DNA from: Ensifer adhaerens
Lineage (GTDB): Bacteria; Pseudomonadota; Alphaproteobacteria; Rhizobiales; Rhizobiaceae
NCBI RefSeq assembly: GCF_028993555.1
Contig: NZ_CP118611.1
Span: 2,715,604-2,779,603, forward strand
Direction of reading: 5' to 3'
Length of the DNA: 64,000 bases
Part shown: positions 37,318-45,642 of the stretch, piece by piece
How the letters are laid out: every line of letters begins with the position of its first letter
Position numbering within the stretch: the stretch's first letter is position 1
Translations under genes and position numbers: made by a program
The notes under the pieces: model-generated
Seen by the model: only the letters and a program-made list of their open reading frames with translations
Database searches by the model: none
What the model was told of the DNA's origin: nothing

Positions 37318-37539
37318 TCAGGCAAGGGCGCTGATCATGTCCGGACGAAAGCCGGCCCAGTGCCGCTCGCCGGCAACGACCACCGGGACCTGGCGGTAGC
37401 CGAGACCCTGCACCAGTGCGAACGCATCCGTGTCTTCGGAGATATCGACGATCCTGTAGTCGATGCCCTGGCGGTCGAGCGCGCGGGTGGTAGCAGTGCA
37501 TTGGACGCAGGAGGGCTTGCTGTAGACGGTGATGGACAT
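37318..37539 (-). CDS. nrdH: NrdH glutaredoxin-like redoxin
   Basis: Electron donor for NrdEF, 73 residues. The redox motif is CVQC in YSKPSCVQCTATTRAL, followed by QVPVVV (cis-Pro) and WAGFRPDMI, as in other NrdH proteins. First gene of nrdHIEF; its long leader (about 390 bases after the aptamer) follows a cobalamin riboswitch on the same strand. A GAGG site precedes the ATG. Confidence 0.95.
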   Translation of the reverse strand: MSITVYSKPSCVQCTATTRALDRQGIDYRIVDISEDTDAFALVQGLGYRQVPVVVAGERHWAGFRPDMISALA

Positions 37540-37929
37540 GGGTTCCTCGTGAATGGAAACTGGGCGCAGAAGATCGTCGGCGCGCGCGGACGCGAACCGT
37601 CAGGGTGGCGATGGACAATGAATACCGTGCCCCGACCCGAACTGGCCGAAGTTGGCGTCATCAGACAGGCCCGATCATCGCTCTGAGCGACCGGGCCGGA
37701 TCGTTCGTGATTGGGCGCGCCGAATTCTCGCAATTTCGGCACACGGCATTTCGATCAGGCGCGCAAGAACGCGCACCCGTTGCTATCGGGTGGATCTGAA
37801 CTGGAAGAAACTGACATGACTTCACCCCGAAGCTTTCGGCAGGTTGCCGGGGAGATGTCGAGACGATCAGGCAGGATCATCCTGCCGCACGCAACTCAAC
37901 TCCTCCGGACACCCCGCCCGTGGACGTTT

Positions 37930-38110
37930 GGAGTTCGAGGCAGGTCTCCTGGCTCACGGGTCTCAGCTTCCATCCCGACCTTCCCGAGGCCTCATGCCTC
38001 AGTGGTCCAATTCCGGACAGTCGCTCGCCGTCTACAGTTGCGGGGGCAGCTACGGCATAGCTGGGCAGAAACCCGCCGGCGCACCGTATTCCCATCTTAG
38101 CTCTCAATCC
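37930..38110 (-). ncRNA. Cobalamin riboswitch upstream of nrdHIEF
   Basis: Read on the minus strand it has the aptamer core in order: GGGAATACGGTGCG (about 38080-38095), GCTGCCCCCGCAACTGT (38034-38050), GGGAAGGTCGGGATGG, then the B12 box GAGCCAGGAGACCTGCC (about 37939-37955). It lies between the thioesterase gene end and nrdH. Adenosylcobalamin should lower nrdHIEF expression, sparing this B12-independent reductase when a B12-dependent one can work. The exact P1 limits are approximate. Apart from this element and the NrdR-like site, the 770-base gene-free stretch 37540-38309 shows only short hairpins (about 37870-37886 and 37757-37795). Confidence 0.93.
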
Positions 38111-38132
38111 CTACGAATCGAGAGAACCTTGA

Positions 38133-38148
38133 ACACTAGATATAGTAG
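38133..38148. promoter_or_regulatory. NrdR-box-like site upstream of the nrd riboswitch
   Basis: ACACTAGATATAGTAG matches 13 of 16 positions of the NrdR box consensus (acaCwAtATaTwGtgt). It lies just upstream of the riboswitch, where the nrdHIEF promoter must be. NrdR boxes normally come in pairs about 31 bp apart; at that distance (38164-38179) only a weak 10 of 16 match is seen. Confidence 0.5.
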
Positions 38149-38309
38149 TTCATTGCGAAATCACGTCAATAGGTTCCGTGTGGCGAATGCCGGGGCAAGT
38201 GGGTGATTTCTTTTCGAGTGTGGATAACGGGGAGTAAACGGCCGCCCGTCATCAAGGTTGTGGATAGGGCGCCGGTGCCGCCGCGGGGGCGTCCCGGCGC
38301 CCGGTCCCG

Positions 38310-39104
38310 TCAGGCGGCAAAAGCGGGAACGGGCCGATTGTCCCCATCGACGGCGACCATGACGAAGGTTCCAGTGACCGTCCGGTGTCGCATGCCGGTC
38401 AAGAGCTCTTCCGACCAGAGTTCGACCTCGACTGTCGCCGAGCTGCGACCGGTCCGGACGATCCGGGCGACGGGTTCGATGATCGAGCCGACCGTGATCC
38501 GATGCCTGAAATCCATGCCGGTGCAGGAGGCAAGGACGGTTGCCCGGCCGCTCCGGCGCGTCGCCACAATGAAGGCCGCCTTCGTCATTTGCGCGAGCGC
38601 ATCGCCGCCGAGCATCGCGCCAAAACTGTTGGCCTGGTCGGGGAAGACGATGTCGACCATGTGCAGAGCGCCGTCACCGTCGGGTGTGCTCGTCGCCAAA
38701 TCGAGCGGCGGCAACACCCAATCCGGCTGGTCGGAGCCGGGCATCGCGACCATGGTGAACGTGCCGCGGCTGCACAGTTCGCGGCTGCCGGTGGCGATAT
38801 CCTCTGCGGTCATGTCGACGGAGACCGTCATCGATCGTCTCCCGACGCGGAACGGCTGGCCGCTGAAGCTGACGATCTGGCCGATGCGGGCGGGAGCGCG
38901 AAAGTCGACCCGATCGCAGGATGCGGTGACAAAGGGCACACGGCCGTGGCGGGTGGCGACGATGAAGGCGATCCGGTCCATGAGCGCGAGACCGGCGCCG
39001 CCGAACAGGGTGCCGTGATGATTGGTATCGCCGGGAAAAACGATATCAATGAGCGTGGCAGGCGCCGAGGTTCTCCCCGGCGCCGTCTCAGTATGGTCGG
39101 TCAT
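38310..39104 (-). CDS. Double-hotdog acyl-CoA thioesterase
   Basis: Cytosolic thioesterase of 264 residues built from two hotdog repeats: residues about 15-125 (DTNHHGTLFGGAGLALMDRIAF) and about 145-255 (DQANSFGAMLGGDALAQMTKAAF). The first repeat has the expected N/H-G active-site pattern; the second also keeps the Asp-Gln-x-Asn variant. Its ATG overlaps the metE stop (ATGA, 39101-39104), so it is translationally coupled to metE and falls under the same B12 riboswitch. Confidence 0.9.
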   Translation of the reverse strand: MTDHTETAPGRTSAPATLIDIVFPGDTNHHGTLFGGAGLALMDRIAFIVATRHGRVPFVTASCDRVDFRAPARIGQIVSFSGQPFRVGRRSMTVSVDMTAEDIATGSRELCSRGTFTMVAMPGSDQPDWVLPPLDLATSTPDGDGALHMVDIVFPDQANSFGAMLGGDALAQMTKAAFIVATRRSGRATVLASCTGMDFRHRITVGSIIEPVARIVRTGRSSATVEVELWSEELLTGMRHRTVTGTFVMVAVDGDNRPVPAFAA

Positions 39105-41455
39105 GCGCGCACGATCTCGCGTAACGGAACCGTTGGCCTCTGGCGCAGCGCCTTTGCCGCTGCGACCATGTTGACGAGTGCCGGCCGCGTTTCTTCCCAG
39201 CCCCGGGTCTTCAGGCCGCAATCGGGGTTGACCCAGATCTGGTCCGGCGTAAGGCCCTCCGTCGCCTTTTCGATGAGGTGCACCATTTCCTCGACGCCGG
39301 GCACCCGCGGCGAATGGATGTCGTAGACGCCCGGGCCTATCTCGTTCGGATAGGCCTGCCCGGTGAAGGCGCCAAGCAGTTCCATCTTCGATCGCGACGT
39401 CTCGATCGAGATGACATCGGCATCCATGGCCGCAATCGCAAGCATGATGTCGTTGAACTCGGAATAGCACATGTGGGTGTGGATCTGGGTTGCGTCGCCA
39501 ACACCGGCGGCGCTGAGACGGAAGCACTCCACCGCCCAGTCGAGATAGGCCCTGCGATCGGCAAGCCGGAGCGGCAGGCCTTCGCGCAGTGCCGGTTCGT
39601 CGATCTGGATAACAGCGATGCCGGCCGCCTCCAGATCGGTCACCTCGTCACGCAATGCCAGCGCGATCTGCCGGCAAACGACCGATCGCGGCAGGTCGTC
39701 GCGCACGAAGGACCATTGCAGCATGGTGACCGGACCCGTGAGCATGCCCTTGACCGGCCGATCGGTCAGCGACTGCGCGAAGGCCGCCCATTCAAGCGTC
39801 ATCGGATTGGGGCGGGAGACGTCGCCGAAGATAATTGGCGGACGCACGTAGCGCGAACCGTAGCTCTGAACCCAGCCGCTCTGGGTGAAGGCATAGCCCG
39901 AAAGCTGCTCGGCGAAGTACTGCACCATGTCGTTGCGTTCGAATTCGCCGTGGACCAGCACGTCGATGCCGATTTCTTCCTGCCAGCGCACCGCCTGCTC
40001 GGTCTCCCGGCGCAGATAGGCGACATAATCGACGTAGCTGAGCTCGCCTTTGGCATGCAGCGATCGCGCCTGGCGGACCTCCGATGTCTGCGGGAAGGAG
40101 CCGATCGTCGTCGTCGGGAAGAGCGGCAGAGACAGCCGCTTAGCCTGCACCTGACGGCGCGTTGCAAAGGGCGATGGCCGCTGGCTGTCGGCGGCCGTCA
40201 GCGTCTTCAGCCGTCCCGCGACCAGCGGATCATGGACCTTGAGCGACGTCAGCCGCGCCCTGGCCGCTGCGTTCGAGGCGGAAAAGACCTGCTCGGGATT
40301 GGCAAGTCCCGGCTCGAAGGCTCGGGCAAGAAGGCTGAGTTCGTCGAGCTTCTGCAAGGCAAAGGCAAGCCAGGAAGAGAGTTCCGGATCGAGCGCCCGC
40401 TCCAGGTCGAGATCGATGGGCACGTGCAAGAGGGAGCACGAGGGAGCAAGCTCGATGCGGTCGCCGCCATGGGCCGAGATAAGCGGCTGCAGCCTGCGAA
40501 ACAGGCCGGCCAGATCCGCGCGCCATATATTGCGGCCATCGACGACGCCAAGCGAGAGCACCCGGTCGGCCGGGGCTGACTGGACCAGCGTATCGATTTG
40601 CTGCGGCGCGCGCACGAGATCGACATGAAGACCGGCAACCGGAAGCGTCAGCGCTGTCGACGTGTTGTCGCCGATCGAGCCGAAATAGGTCGCAAGCATG
40701 ATCTCCAGGCGCGGCACTTCGGCGGCGAAGGTGCGATAGACGAGATCGAGGGCGCGACGGTCCTTGTCCGTGAGATCGAGCGCCAGGCAGGGTTCGTCGA
40801 CCTGGACCCATTCGGCGCCGGCTTCAGCAAGCTCCGCCAGAGCCCGCACGTAAACGGGCAGCAGCCGCTCGATCAGGTCGATCGGATCGAAGTCGCTATC
40901 CTTCGTCTTGCCGAGCTTGAGGAAAGTCACCGGGCCAAGCAGCACGGGACGAGTTCGATGGCCGAGGGCTTCAGCCTCGAGAAAGGCCTCGAGCGGCCGA
41001 TTGTGCGTCAGCTCGAAGCGTTGGTCGCGTTCGAATTCGGGCACCATGTAGTGGTAGTTGGTGTCGAACCACTTGGTCATTTCGAGTGCGGGATTACCGC
41101 TGTCGTTTGCGGCATGTGTGCAGCCGGAGGCGCAAGGGTTGCCGGTCGAGCCGCGTGCCATCGCAAAGTAAGTGTCGAGATCGACCGGCCCACCCCTCCA
41201 GCCGTAGGCTGCAGGGATCGCGCCGACGAGCACGGCCGTATCGAGCACGTGGTCATAGAAGGAGAAATCGTTCGACGGGATGATGTCGATGCCGCGCGCC
41301 TTCTGCGCGGCCCAGTTTTCGGCCCTGAGTTTTCGGCCCGTGCCGAGCAGTTCGTCGCGGCTCGCCTTTCCGGCCCAGTAGCGTTCGAGTGCGAATTTCA
41401 GTTCGCGTTGGCGGCCGATGCGCGGGAAACCGAGATTGGCAGTCTTGATTGTCAT
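39101..41455 (-). CDS. metE: Cobalamin-independent methionine synthase MetE
   Basis: Transfers methyl from methyltetrahydrofolate-triglutamate to homocysteine; 784 residues, two barrels. N-terminal NLGFPRIGRQRELKFALERYW; C-terminal barrel from about residue 440 (FPTTTIGSFPQTSEVRQAR), zinc ligands in IHTHMCYSEF (His, Cys), an intervening Glu and the terminal NPDCGLKTRGW Cys. Preceded by a cobalamin riboswitch ending about 115 bases upstream of the start, so it should be expressed when cobalamin is scarce and MetH cannot work. Confidence 0.97.
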   Translation of the reverse strand: MTIKTANLGFPRIGRQRELKFALERYWAGKASRDELLGTGRKLRAENWAAQKARGIDIIPSNDFSFYDHVLDTAVLVGAIPAAYGWRGGPVDLDTYFAMARGSTGNPCASGCTHAANDSGNPALEMTKWFDTNYHYMVPEFERDQRFELTHNRPLEAFLEAEALGHRTRPVLLGPVTFLKLGKTKDSDFDPIDLIERLLPVYVRALAELAEAGAEWVQVDEPCLALDLTDKDRRALDLVYRTFAAEVPRLEIMLATYFGSIGDNTSTALTLPVAGLHVDLVRAPQQIDTLVQSAPADRVLSLGVVDGRNIWRADLAGLFRRLQPLISAHGGDRIELAPSCSLLHVPIDLDLERALDPELSSWLAFALQKLDELSLLARAFEPGLANPEQVFSASNAAARARLTSLKVHDPLVAGRLKTLTAADSQRPSPFATRRQVQAKRLSLPLFPTTTIGSFPQTSEVRQARSLHAKGELSYVDYVAYLRRETEQAVRWQEEIGIDVLVHGEFERNDMVQYFAEQLSGYAFTQSGWVQSYGSRYVRPPIIFGDVSRPNPMTLEWAAFAQSLTDRPVKGMLTGPVTMLQWSFVRDDLPRSVVCRQIALALRDEVTDLEAAGIAVIQIDEPALREGLPLRLADRRAYLDWAVECFRLSAAGVGDATQIHTHMCYSEFNDIMLAIAAMDADVISIETSRSKMELLGAFTGQAYPNEIGPGVYDIHSPRVPGVEEMVHLIEKATEGLTPDQIWVNPDCGLKTRGWEETRPALVNMVAAAKALRQRPTVPLREIVRA

Positions 41456-41569
41456 TTCCTTACCCCGAAGGTTGTGGGCAAGGCTTGGAATGCGACGCAG
41501 CCGCGGCGCGAGAGCGATCCCGCGTCGTCAACGCGCCTCATCGGACACCCCGCCCGTGGACGTTGTTCA

Positions 41570-41732
41570 TCGCGGCAGGTCTCCTGGCTTGCGGGTCAAC
41601 ACGAACCGTTCCGTCTTCCCGAGGCGTCTTCCTCAGTGACATCATCGAACGGCCGCTCTCCGCCTACAGTTGCGGGGGCAGCTTCGGCATGGGCGTTTTT
41701 CAGACGCCGCACCGAATTCCCTCTTAGCTCCG
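41570..41732 (-). ncRNA. Cobalamin riboswitch upstream of metE
   Basis: On the minus strand it has GGGAATTCGGTGC (about 41709-41721), the GCTGCCCCCGCAACTGT core (41666-41682), GGGAAGACGGAACGG and the B12 box CAAGCCAGGAGACCTGCC (41574-41591). The 23 bases immediately after the aptamer are identical to those after the nrd riboswitch. A CCCGCC-GAAA-GGCGGG hairpin (41734-41749) borders the upstream side. The 339-base gap 41456-41794 otherwise holds only the metE leader. Confidence 0.95.
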
Positions 41733-41794
41733 TCCCGCCGAAAGGCGGGCGAAGAACCACGATGGCAGGACAATGCCCTGTCCTCGGGCGGTCG

Positions 41795-42103
41795 TCAATC
41801 GCATAAAGAAATGCTTATGTCTTTATTTTCTCCTGCCGATGCTCGCGGCGAGACGGTTGCTGGACGAGGCGCTTCCGCTTGTAGCCGATCAGGCGACGGT
41901 TGTGCCTTGTGTGGGAGCTCTTCCGGCCAGTGCCACGGATCCGCCGTATCGCCGACGCGTGCCCTGATATGCTCCTCGTCCCGCGTCAGGCCGATGTCGC
42001 GGAGTTGGAACTCGTTGAAAGTGTCGATAGCAACCGGGGGGCTCAGAGCCTTGTCGGCCCAGTTCAGGGCGCGATAAATCGTTGATCGCACTGCGTTAAG
42101 CAT
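41795..42103 (-). CDS. DUF1127 (YjiS-like) small protein with long C-terminal tail
   Basis: A 102-residue protein; ATG at 42103 is chosen because AGGA lies 6 bases upstream (42115 is an alternative). The centre FNEFQLRDIGLTRDEE (about residues 39-54) is the Arg-rich DUF1127 signature. A polar, Pro-rich tail of roughly 40 residues follows, longer than in the typical 50-70-residue member. DUF1127 proteins in alphaproteobacteria affect RNA and phosphate physiology; the precise job here is unknown. Divergent from a LysR gene. Confidence 0.82.
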   Translation of the reverse strand: MLNAVRSTIYRALNWADKALSPPVAIDTFNEFQLRDIGLTRDEEHIRARVGDTADPWHWPEELPHKAQPSPDRLQAEAPRPATVSPRASAGENKDISISLCD

Positions 42104-42188
42104 TGCTATCCTCATTTCTTGGCGTGGTGTGTTCGCGAAAAAAGTGAGGTTTTTTGCCGCTTCGCGCAAAGCGATTTCTCGCATGCTG

Positions 42189-42206
42189 GCATAAAGAATG
42201 CTTATC
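42189..42206. promoter_or_regulatory. Imperfect palindrome, putative LysR box
   Basis: GCATAAAGAATGCTTATC lies 9 bases before the LysR start codon and contains ATAA-N7-TTAT dyad symmetry. A near copy, GCATAAAGAAATGCTTATG, is at 41802-41820 inside the end of the divergent DUF1127 gene. The position suggests autoregulation by the LysR protein and control of the DUF1127 gene. Confidence 0.5.
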
Positions 42207-42214
42207 TCAACGCC

Positions 42215-43171
42215 ATGAGCAAGATTCCCCCCATGAGTGCGGTGCGCGCCTTCGAGGCGGCGGCGAGGCACCTGAGTTTTACCCGCGCGGCCGACGAACT
42301 CGGCATGACGCAGGCGGCTGTCAGCTACCAGATCCGCTTGCTTGAAGACCGGGTCGGCACGCCGCTCTTCGTCCGTCTTCCGCGCGAGGTGCGGCTGACC
42401 ACTGCCGGCCGCCAGCTTGCGCCGAAGGTGACCGAAGCGATCGATCTCTTAGGCGCTGCCTTCTCCGAGATTGCCGACAAGACCGAACATCATCTGCACA
42501 TCTCGGTGCTGCCGACCGTGGTCTCAAGCTGGCTCGGACAGCGGCTCGCCTCGTTTCAGACCGCCCATCCGAACATCAGCATAAGGGTGCACATGTCGAC
42601 CGAACTGGTCGACTTCAAGCGCGATGCGATCGATCTTGCCGTGCGCAGTGGTGCCGGCGACTGGCCGGGCAATGATGTGTTTCCGCTGTTTCCGCTCGAC
42701 TACGTGCCGGTCTGCACGCCATCCTTTCTGGAGAAGCACCAGCTCAAGGAACCCTCCGACGTTCTGCGGGTCCGGCGCTTCGGCAACGCCAGCTGGTGGC
42801 GGCGCTGGATGATCGAGACCGGCGTCGAACCGCCGGCGAGCAACGGCACCGAACTGATCTTCGATGTCCAGGCGATGGATGTGGCGACCACGCTCGCGGA
42901 CCATGGCATTGCCATTGCCGTCTCGACCTTCCTGATGGAGGAACTGAAGAGTGGCAGGCTTATCCGGCCGTTCGACCATGTGGTCAGGGACGGGCGAGCC
43001 TACTGGCTGGTCTATCCGCAGAGCAGCCGGCGGCAGAAGAAGATCCAGGCCTTTCGTGATTGGGTCGTTTCCGAGGCCGATGCGTCGAACGCGCAGCTTG
43101 CAACCGTGATGGAAGAGTCCAGGTCGCCTCAGTTCGCGGTCGGCGCAAGCGCGCTCATCAAGCCGGAATAG
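42215..43171 (+). CDS. LysR-family regulator, GcvA-like
   Basis: Regulator of 318 residues from ATG at 42215. HTH is AVRAFEAAARHLSFTRAADELGMTQAAVSYQI, the GcvA-type pattern, with effector domain segments FPLFPLDYVPVCTPSFL. Divergent from the DUF1127 gene with a palindrome at its start. Its 3' end overlaps the convergent racemase gene by 43 bases (43129-43171), so the last 14 or so residues share DNA with that gene. Confidence 0.92.
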   Translation: MSKIPPMSAVRAFEAAARHLSFTRAADELGMTQAAVSYQIRLLEDRVGTPLFVRLPREVRLTTAGRQLAPKVTEAIDLLGAAFSEIADKTEHHLHISVLPTVVSSWLGQRLASFQTAHPNISIRVHMSTELVDFKRDAIDLAVRSGAGDWPGNDVFPLFPLDYVPVCTPSFLEKHQLKEPSDVLRVRRFGNASWWRRWMIETGVEPPASNGTELIFDVQAMDVATTLADHGIAIAVSTFLMEELKSGRLIRPFDHVVRDGRAYWLVYPQSSRRQKKIQAFRDWVVSEADASNAQLATVMEESRSPQFAVGASALIKPE

Positions 43172-43866
43172 GATTTGCTGAGCGGGGCTGCGTAGGAGCC
43201 GCGCTTGCTGGTCGAAAGCCCCTGCGACACCAGCGCTTCCGCCTGCTTGACCGCCGCCGAGACGCCGTCGATGACCGGCACGCCATAGTCGGCCTGAAGC
43301 ATGCGGGCCAGATCCGCCATGCCGGCGCAACCAAGCACGATCGCCTCGGCGCCGTCCTGATGAAGCGCCAGCTCGATCTCGCTCCGCAGCTTGGCAAGCG
43401 CGTTCGAGGCCTTGTCCTCCAGTTCGAGTACAGGGATATCGGCAGCGCGCACCCTGGCGCGGCCGCCCATGCCATAGTGCCGGATCAGATTCTCGATCAG
43501 CACCCGCGACCGCTCCAGTGTCGTCACGACGGTAAAGCGCTGCGCCAGCATGGCGGCGGTTGCGACGGCGGCTTCGCAAAGCCCAACCACCGGAATGCGG
43601 GCAAGAGCGCGGGCCGCTTCAAGGCCGGTGTCGTCGAAGCAGGCGATGACCGCAGCGTCGGCGCCCGCAGCCTCGCCGTCACGGATCTCCGCAAGCAGGC
43701 CCGGAAGCGCGATGGCGCCGTCATAATGCCCCTCGATCGAGGCCGGACCGGACTTCGACGTGCGAGCGAGGATCTCCGTGGCCGGACCCGCGACAGCCCG
43801 GGCGGCCGCAGCGGCCTTGGAGGTCATCGAGGCGGTGGTGTTGGGATTGACGATCAGGATGCGCAT
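43129..43866 (-). CDS. Asp/Glu/hydantoin racemase family protein
   Basis: Cofactor-independent two-Cys racemase of 245 residues. N-terminal MRILIVNPNTTASMT is typical; the catalytic Cys pair is in VIACFDDTG (about residue 76) and VLGCAGM (about 181). Last gene of the minus-strand polyamine-type ABC operon (5 bases after the second permease gene), so its substrate is likely taken up by that transporter: a hydantoin, allantoin-like or amino-acid derivative. Confidence 0.88.
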   Translation of the reverse strand: MRILIVNPNTTASMTSKAAAAARAVAGPATEILARTSKSGPASIEGHYDGAIALPGLLAEIRDGEAAGADAAVIACFDDTGLEAARALARIPVVGLCEAAVATAAMLAQRFTVVTTLERSRVLIENLIRHYGMGGRARVRAADIPVLELEDKASNALAKLRSEIELALHQDGAEAIVLGCAGMADLARMLQADYGVPVIDGVSAAVKQAEALVSQGLSTSKRGSYAAPLSKSYSGLMSALAPTAN

Positions 43867-43871
43867 CGGGC

Positions 43872-44693
43872 CTAGCTCAGCTTTGCCTGGCGGCGCCGCA
43901 GCATCAGTATGACAGCCAGCGCGACGAGGATGATGGTGAAGGAGAAGAGGGTTGTGACCGTGCCGAGCGCATAAAGCACCGGCGTCGTCACGTTCGTCGT
44001 CATGCCGTAGATCTCGAGCGGCAGGGTGTTATAGCTGCCTGATGTCATCAGCGTGCGGGCGAACTCGTCATAGGAGAGCGTGAAGCCGAAGAGACCGACG
44101 CCGATCAGGCTCGGCGCGATCATCGGCAAAAGCACGTGGCGAAAGGTCTGCCACGCCGTCGCGCCGAGATCGCGTGCCGCCTCCTCGTAGGCCGGCGAAA
44201 ACCGGTTGAACACGGCAAACATGATCAGCACGCCGAAGGGCAGGGTCCAGGTCAGATGCGCGCCGAAGCCGGAGGAGTACCAGGCGGGCTTCAGCCCGAA
44301 CTGCTGGAAGACGACGCCGATGCCGAGCGAGATGATGATCGACGGCACCACGAGACTGGCGACGGTCAGATAGAACAGCGCCGTCGCGCCGCGGAAGCGC
44401 CGGCGGAAGGCAAGGCCTGCAAGCAGGGCGACGACGACGTTGACCACCATCACCATCAGCCCCAGCGTGAACGAGCGGCGGAACGAGGCGCCGAAGTCGC
44501 CGACCGCCTGCTTTTCGAACAGGTTGTAGAACCAGTGCACGGAGACGCCGTTCAGCGGAAAGGTGAGACCGCCATCCGGTCCCTGGAACGAGAGGATCAG
44601 CACCGCCGAGAGCGGCCCGTAGAGGAACAGCACGAACAGGGTGAAGAAGGCTGCGAGCAGGTAGAATTCCTTGCCGCGTTTCTCGTGGATCAT
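43872..44693 (-). CDS. Polyamine/opine-type ABC permease (PotC-like)
   Basis: Inner-membrane permease of 273 residues with six hydrophobic segments; the EAA coupling loop reads YEEAARDLGATAWQTFRHVLLPMIAPSL near residue 175. It starts 1 base after the first permease gene stop. Works with the PotB-like permease, ATPase and binding protein of the same operon. Confidence 0.92.
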   Translation of the reverse strand: MIHEKRGKEFYLLAAFFTLFVLFLYGPLSAVLILSFQGPDGGLTFPLNGVSVHWFYNLFEKQAVGDFGASFRRSFTLGLMVMVVNVVVALLAGLAFRRRFRGATALFYLTVASLVVPSIIISLGIGVVFQQFGLKPAWYSSGFGAHLTWTLPFGVLIMFAVFNRFSPAYEEAARDLGATAWQTFRHVLLPMIAPSLIGVGLFGFTLSYDEFARTLMTSGSYNTLPLEIYGMTTNVTTPVLYALGTVTTLFSFTIILVALAVILMLRRRQAKLS

Positions 44694-44694
44694 G

Positions 44695-45609
44695 TCAAAG
44701 CTCCTTGCGGATATCGACGACGCGCAGGATCGCTGCGACCATCAGGAGCACGACGATGAGAAGCACCACCGCATTGGCGGCGGCTGCCGGATATTGCAGC
44801 AGCGACATCTGGTTCTTCATCATCAGCGCCACGGAAGCGCTCTGGCCGCCGGACATGACTTGCACGGTCGAAAAATCCGCCATGACGAGCGTGACGACGA
44901 AGATCGAACCGATGGCGATGCCGGGTTTCGCAAGCGGCAGGATGACGTTCCAGAGGATCTGGCCGCCGGAAGCGCCGCAGTCTCGGGCCGCTTCGATCAA
45001 CGATCGGTCGATGCGCATCAGCGTGTTGAAGATCGGCGTCACCATGAACAGCGTGTTGAGATGAACCATGGCAAGTACCACGGCGAAATCGGAATAGAGC
45101 AGCCACTCGATCGGCTGCGGGATGAGGCCGAGCTCGATCAGGGTCGAGTTCACAAGACCGTTGCGCCCGAGCACCGGGATCCAGGAGATCATGCGGATGA
45201 TGTTCGACGTCAGGAACGGAACGGTGCAGACGAGGAAGAGCACCATCTGCATGGTGGTGGTGCGGACATGGAAGGCGAGAAAATAGGCGACCCAGAAGCC
45301 GATCACCAGTGTCAGCGCCCACACGAGGACAGTGAACTTCAGCGTGTTGAGATACGTCTTCCAGGTGACCCAGGAGCCGAGCGTGTCGGTGTAGTTCATC
45401 GTCAGGAAGTCCGGGTAGAGACCGGCGAAATCATAGTCCCAAAAGCTGACGACGGCGATCGTCAGGATCGGCAGCACGAAGAAGAAGCCGAGGATCAGGG
45501 TGAGCGGCAGGGCCTGGATGTAGGAGGCCAGCGTGCGCGGAACGGCGTAACGGCGGGGTGCCGTCTCAGTTCCGAACTCCGCTGACTGCGAGGTCGCTAG
45601 TGTCGCCAT
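44695..45609 (-). CDS. Polyamine/opine-type ABC permease (PotB-like)
   Basis: Inner-membrane permease of 304 residues starting MATLATSQSAEF at 45609 (the frame is open upstream through a repeat but without family similarity). Six helices; the EAA loop is IEAARDCGASGGQILWNVILPLAKPGI near residue 210. A RIME-like palindrome lies between its start and the binding-protein gene. Confidence 0.92.
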   Translation of the reverse strand: MATLATSQSAEFGTETAPRRYAVPRTLASYIQALPLTLILGFFFVLPILTIAVVSFWDYDFAGLYPDFLTMNYTDTLGSWVTWKTYLNTLKFTVLVWALTLVIGFWVAYFLAFHVRTTTMQMVLFLVCTVPFLTSNIIRMISWIPVLGRNGLVNSTLIELGLIPQPIEWLLYSDFAVVLAMVHLNTLFMVTPIFNTLMRIDRSLIEAARDCGASGGQILWNVILPLAKPGIAIGSIFVVTLVMADFSTVQVMSGGQSASVALMMKNQMSLLQYPAAAANAVVLLIVVLLMVAAILRVVDIRKEL

Positions 45610-45642
45610 CTTCGTTCCTCTCTTGTTTTCGTCGAATGGGGG

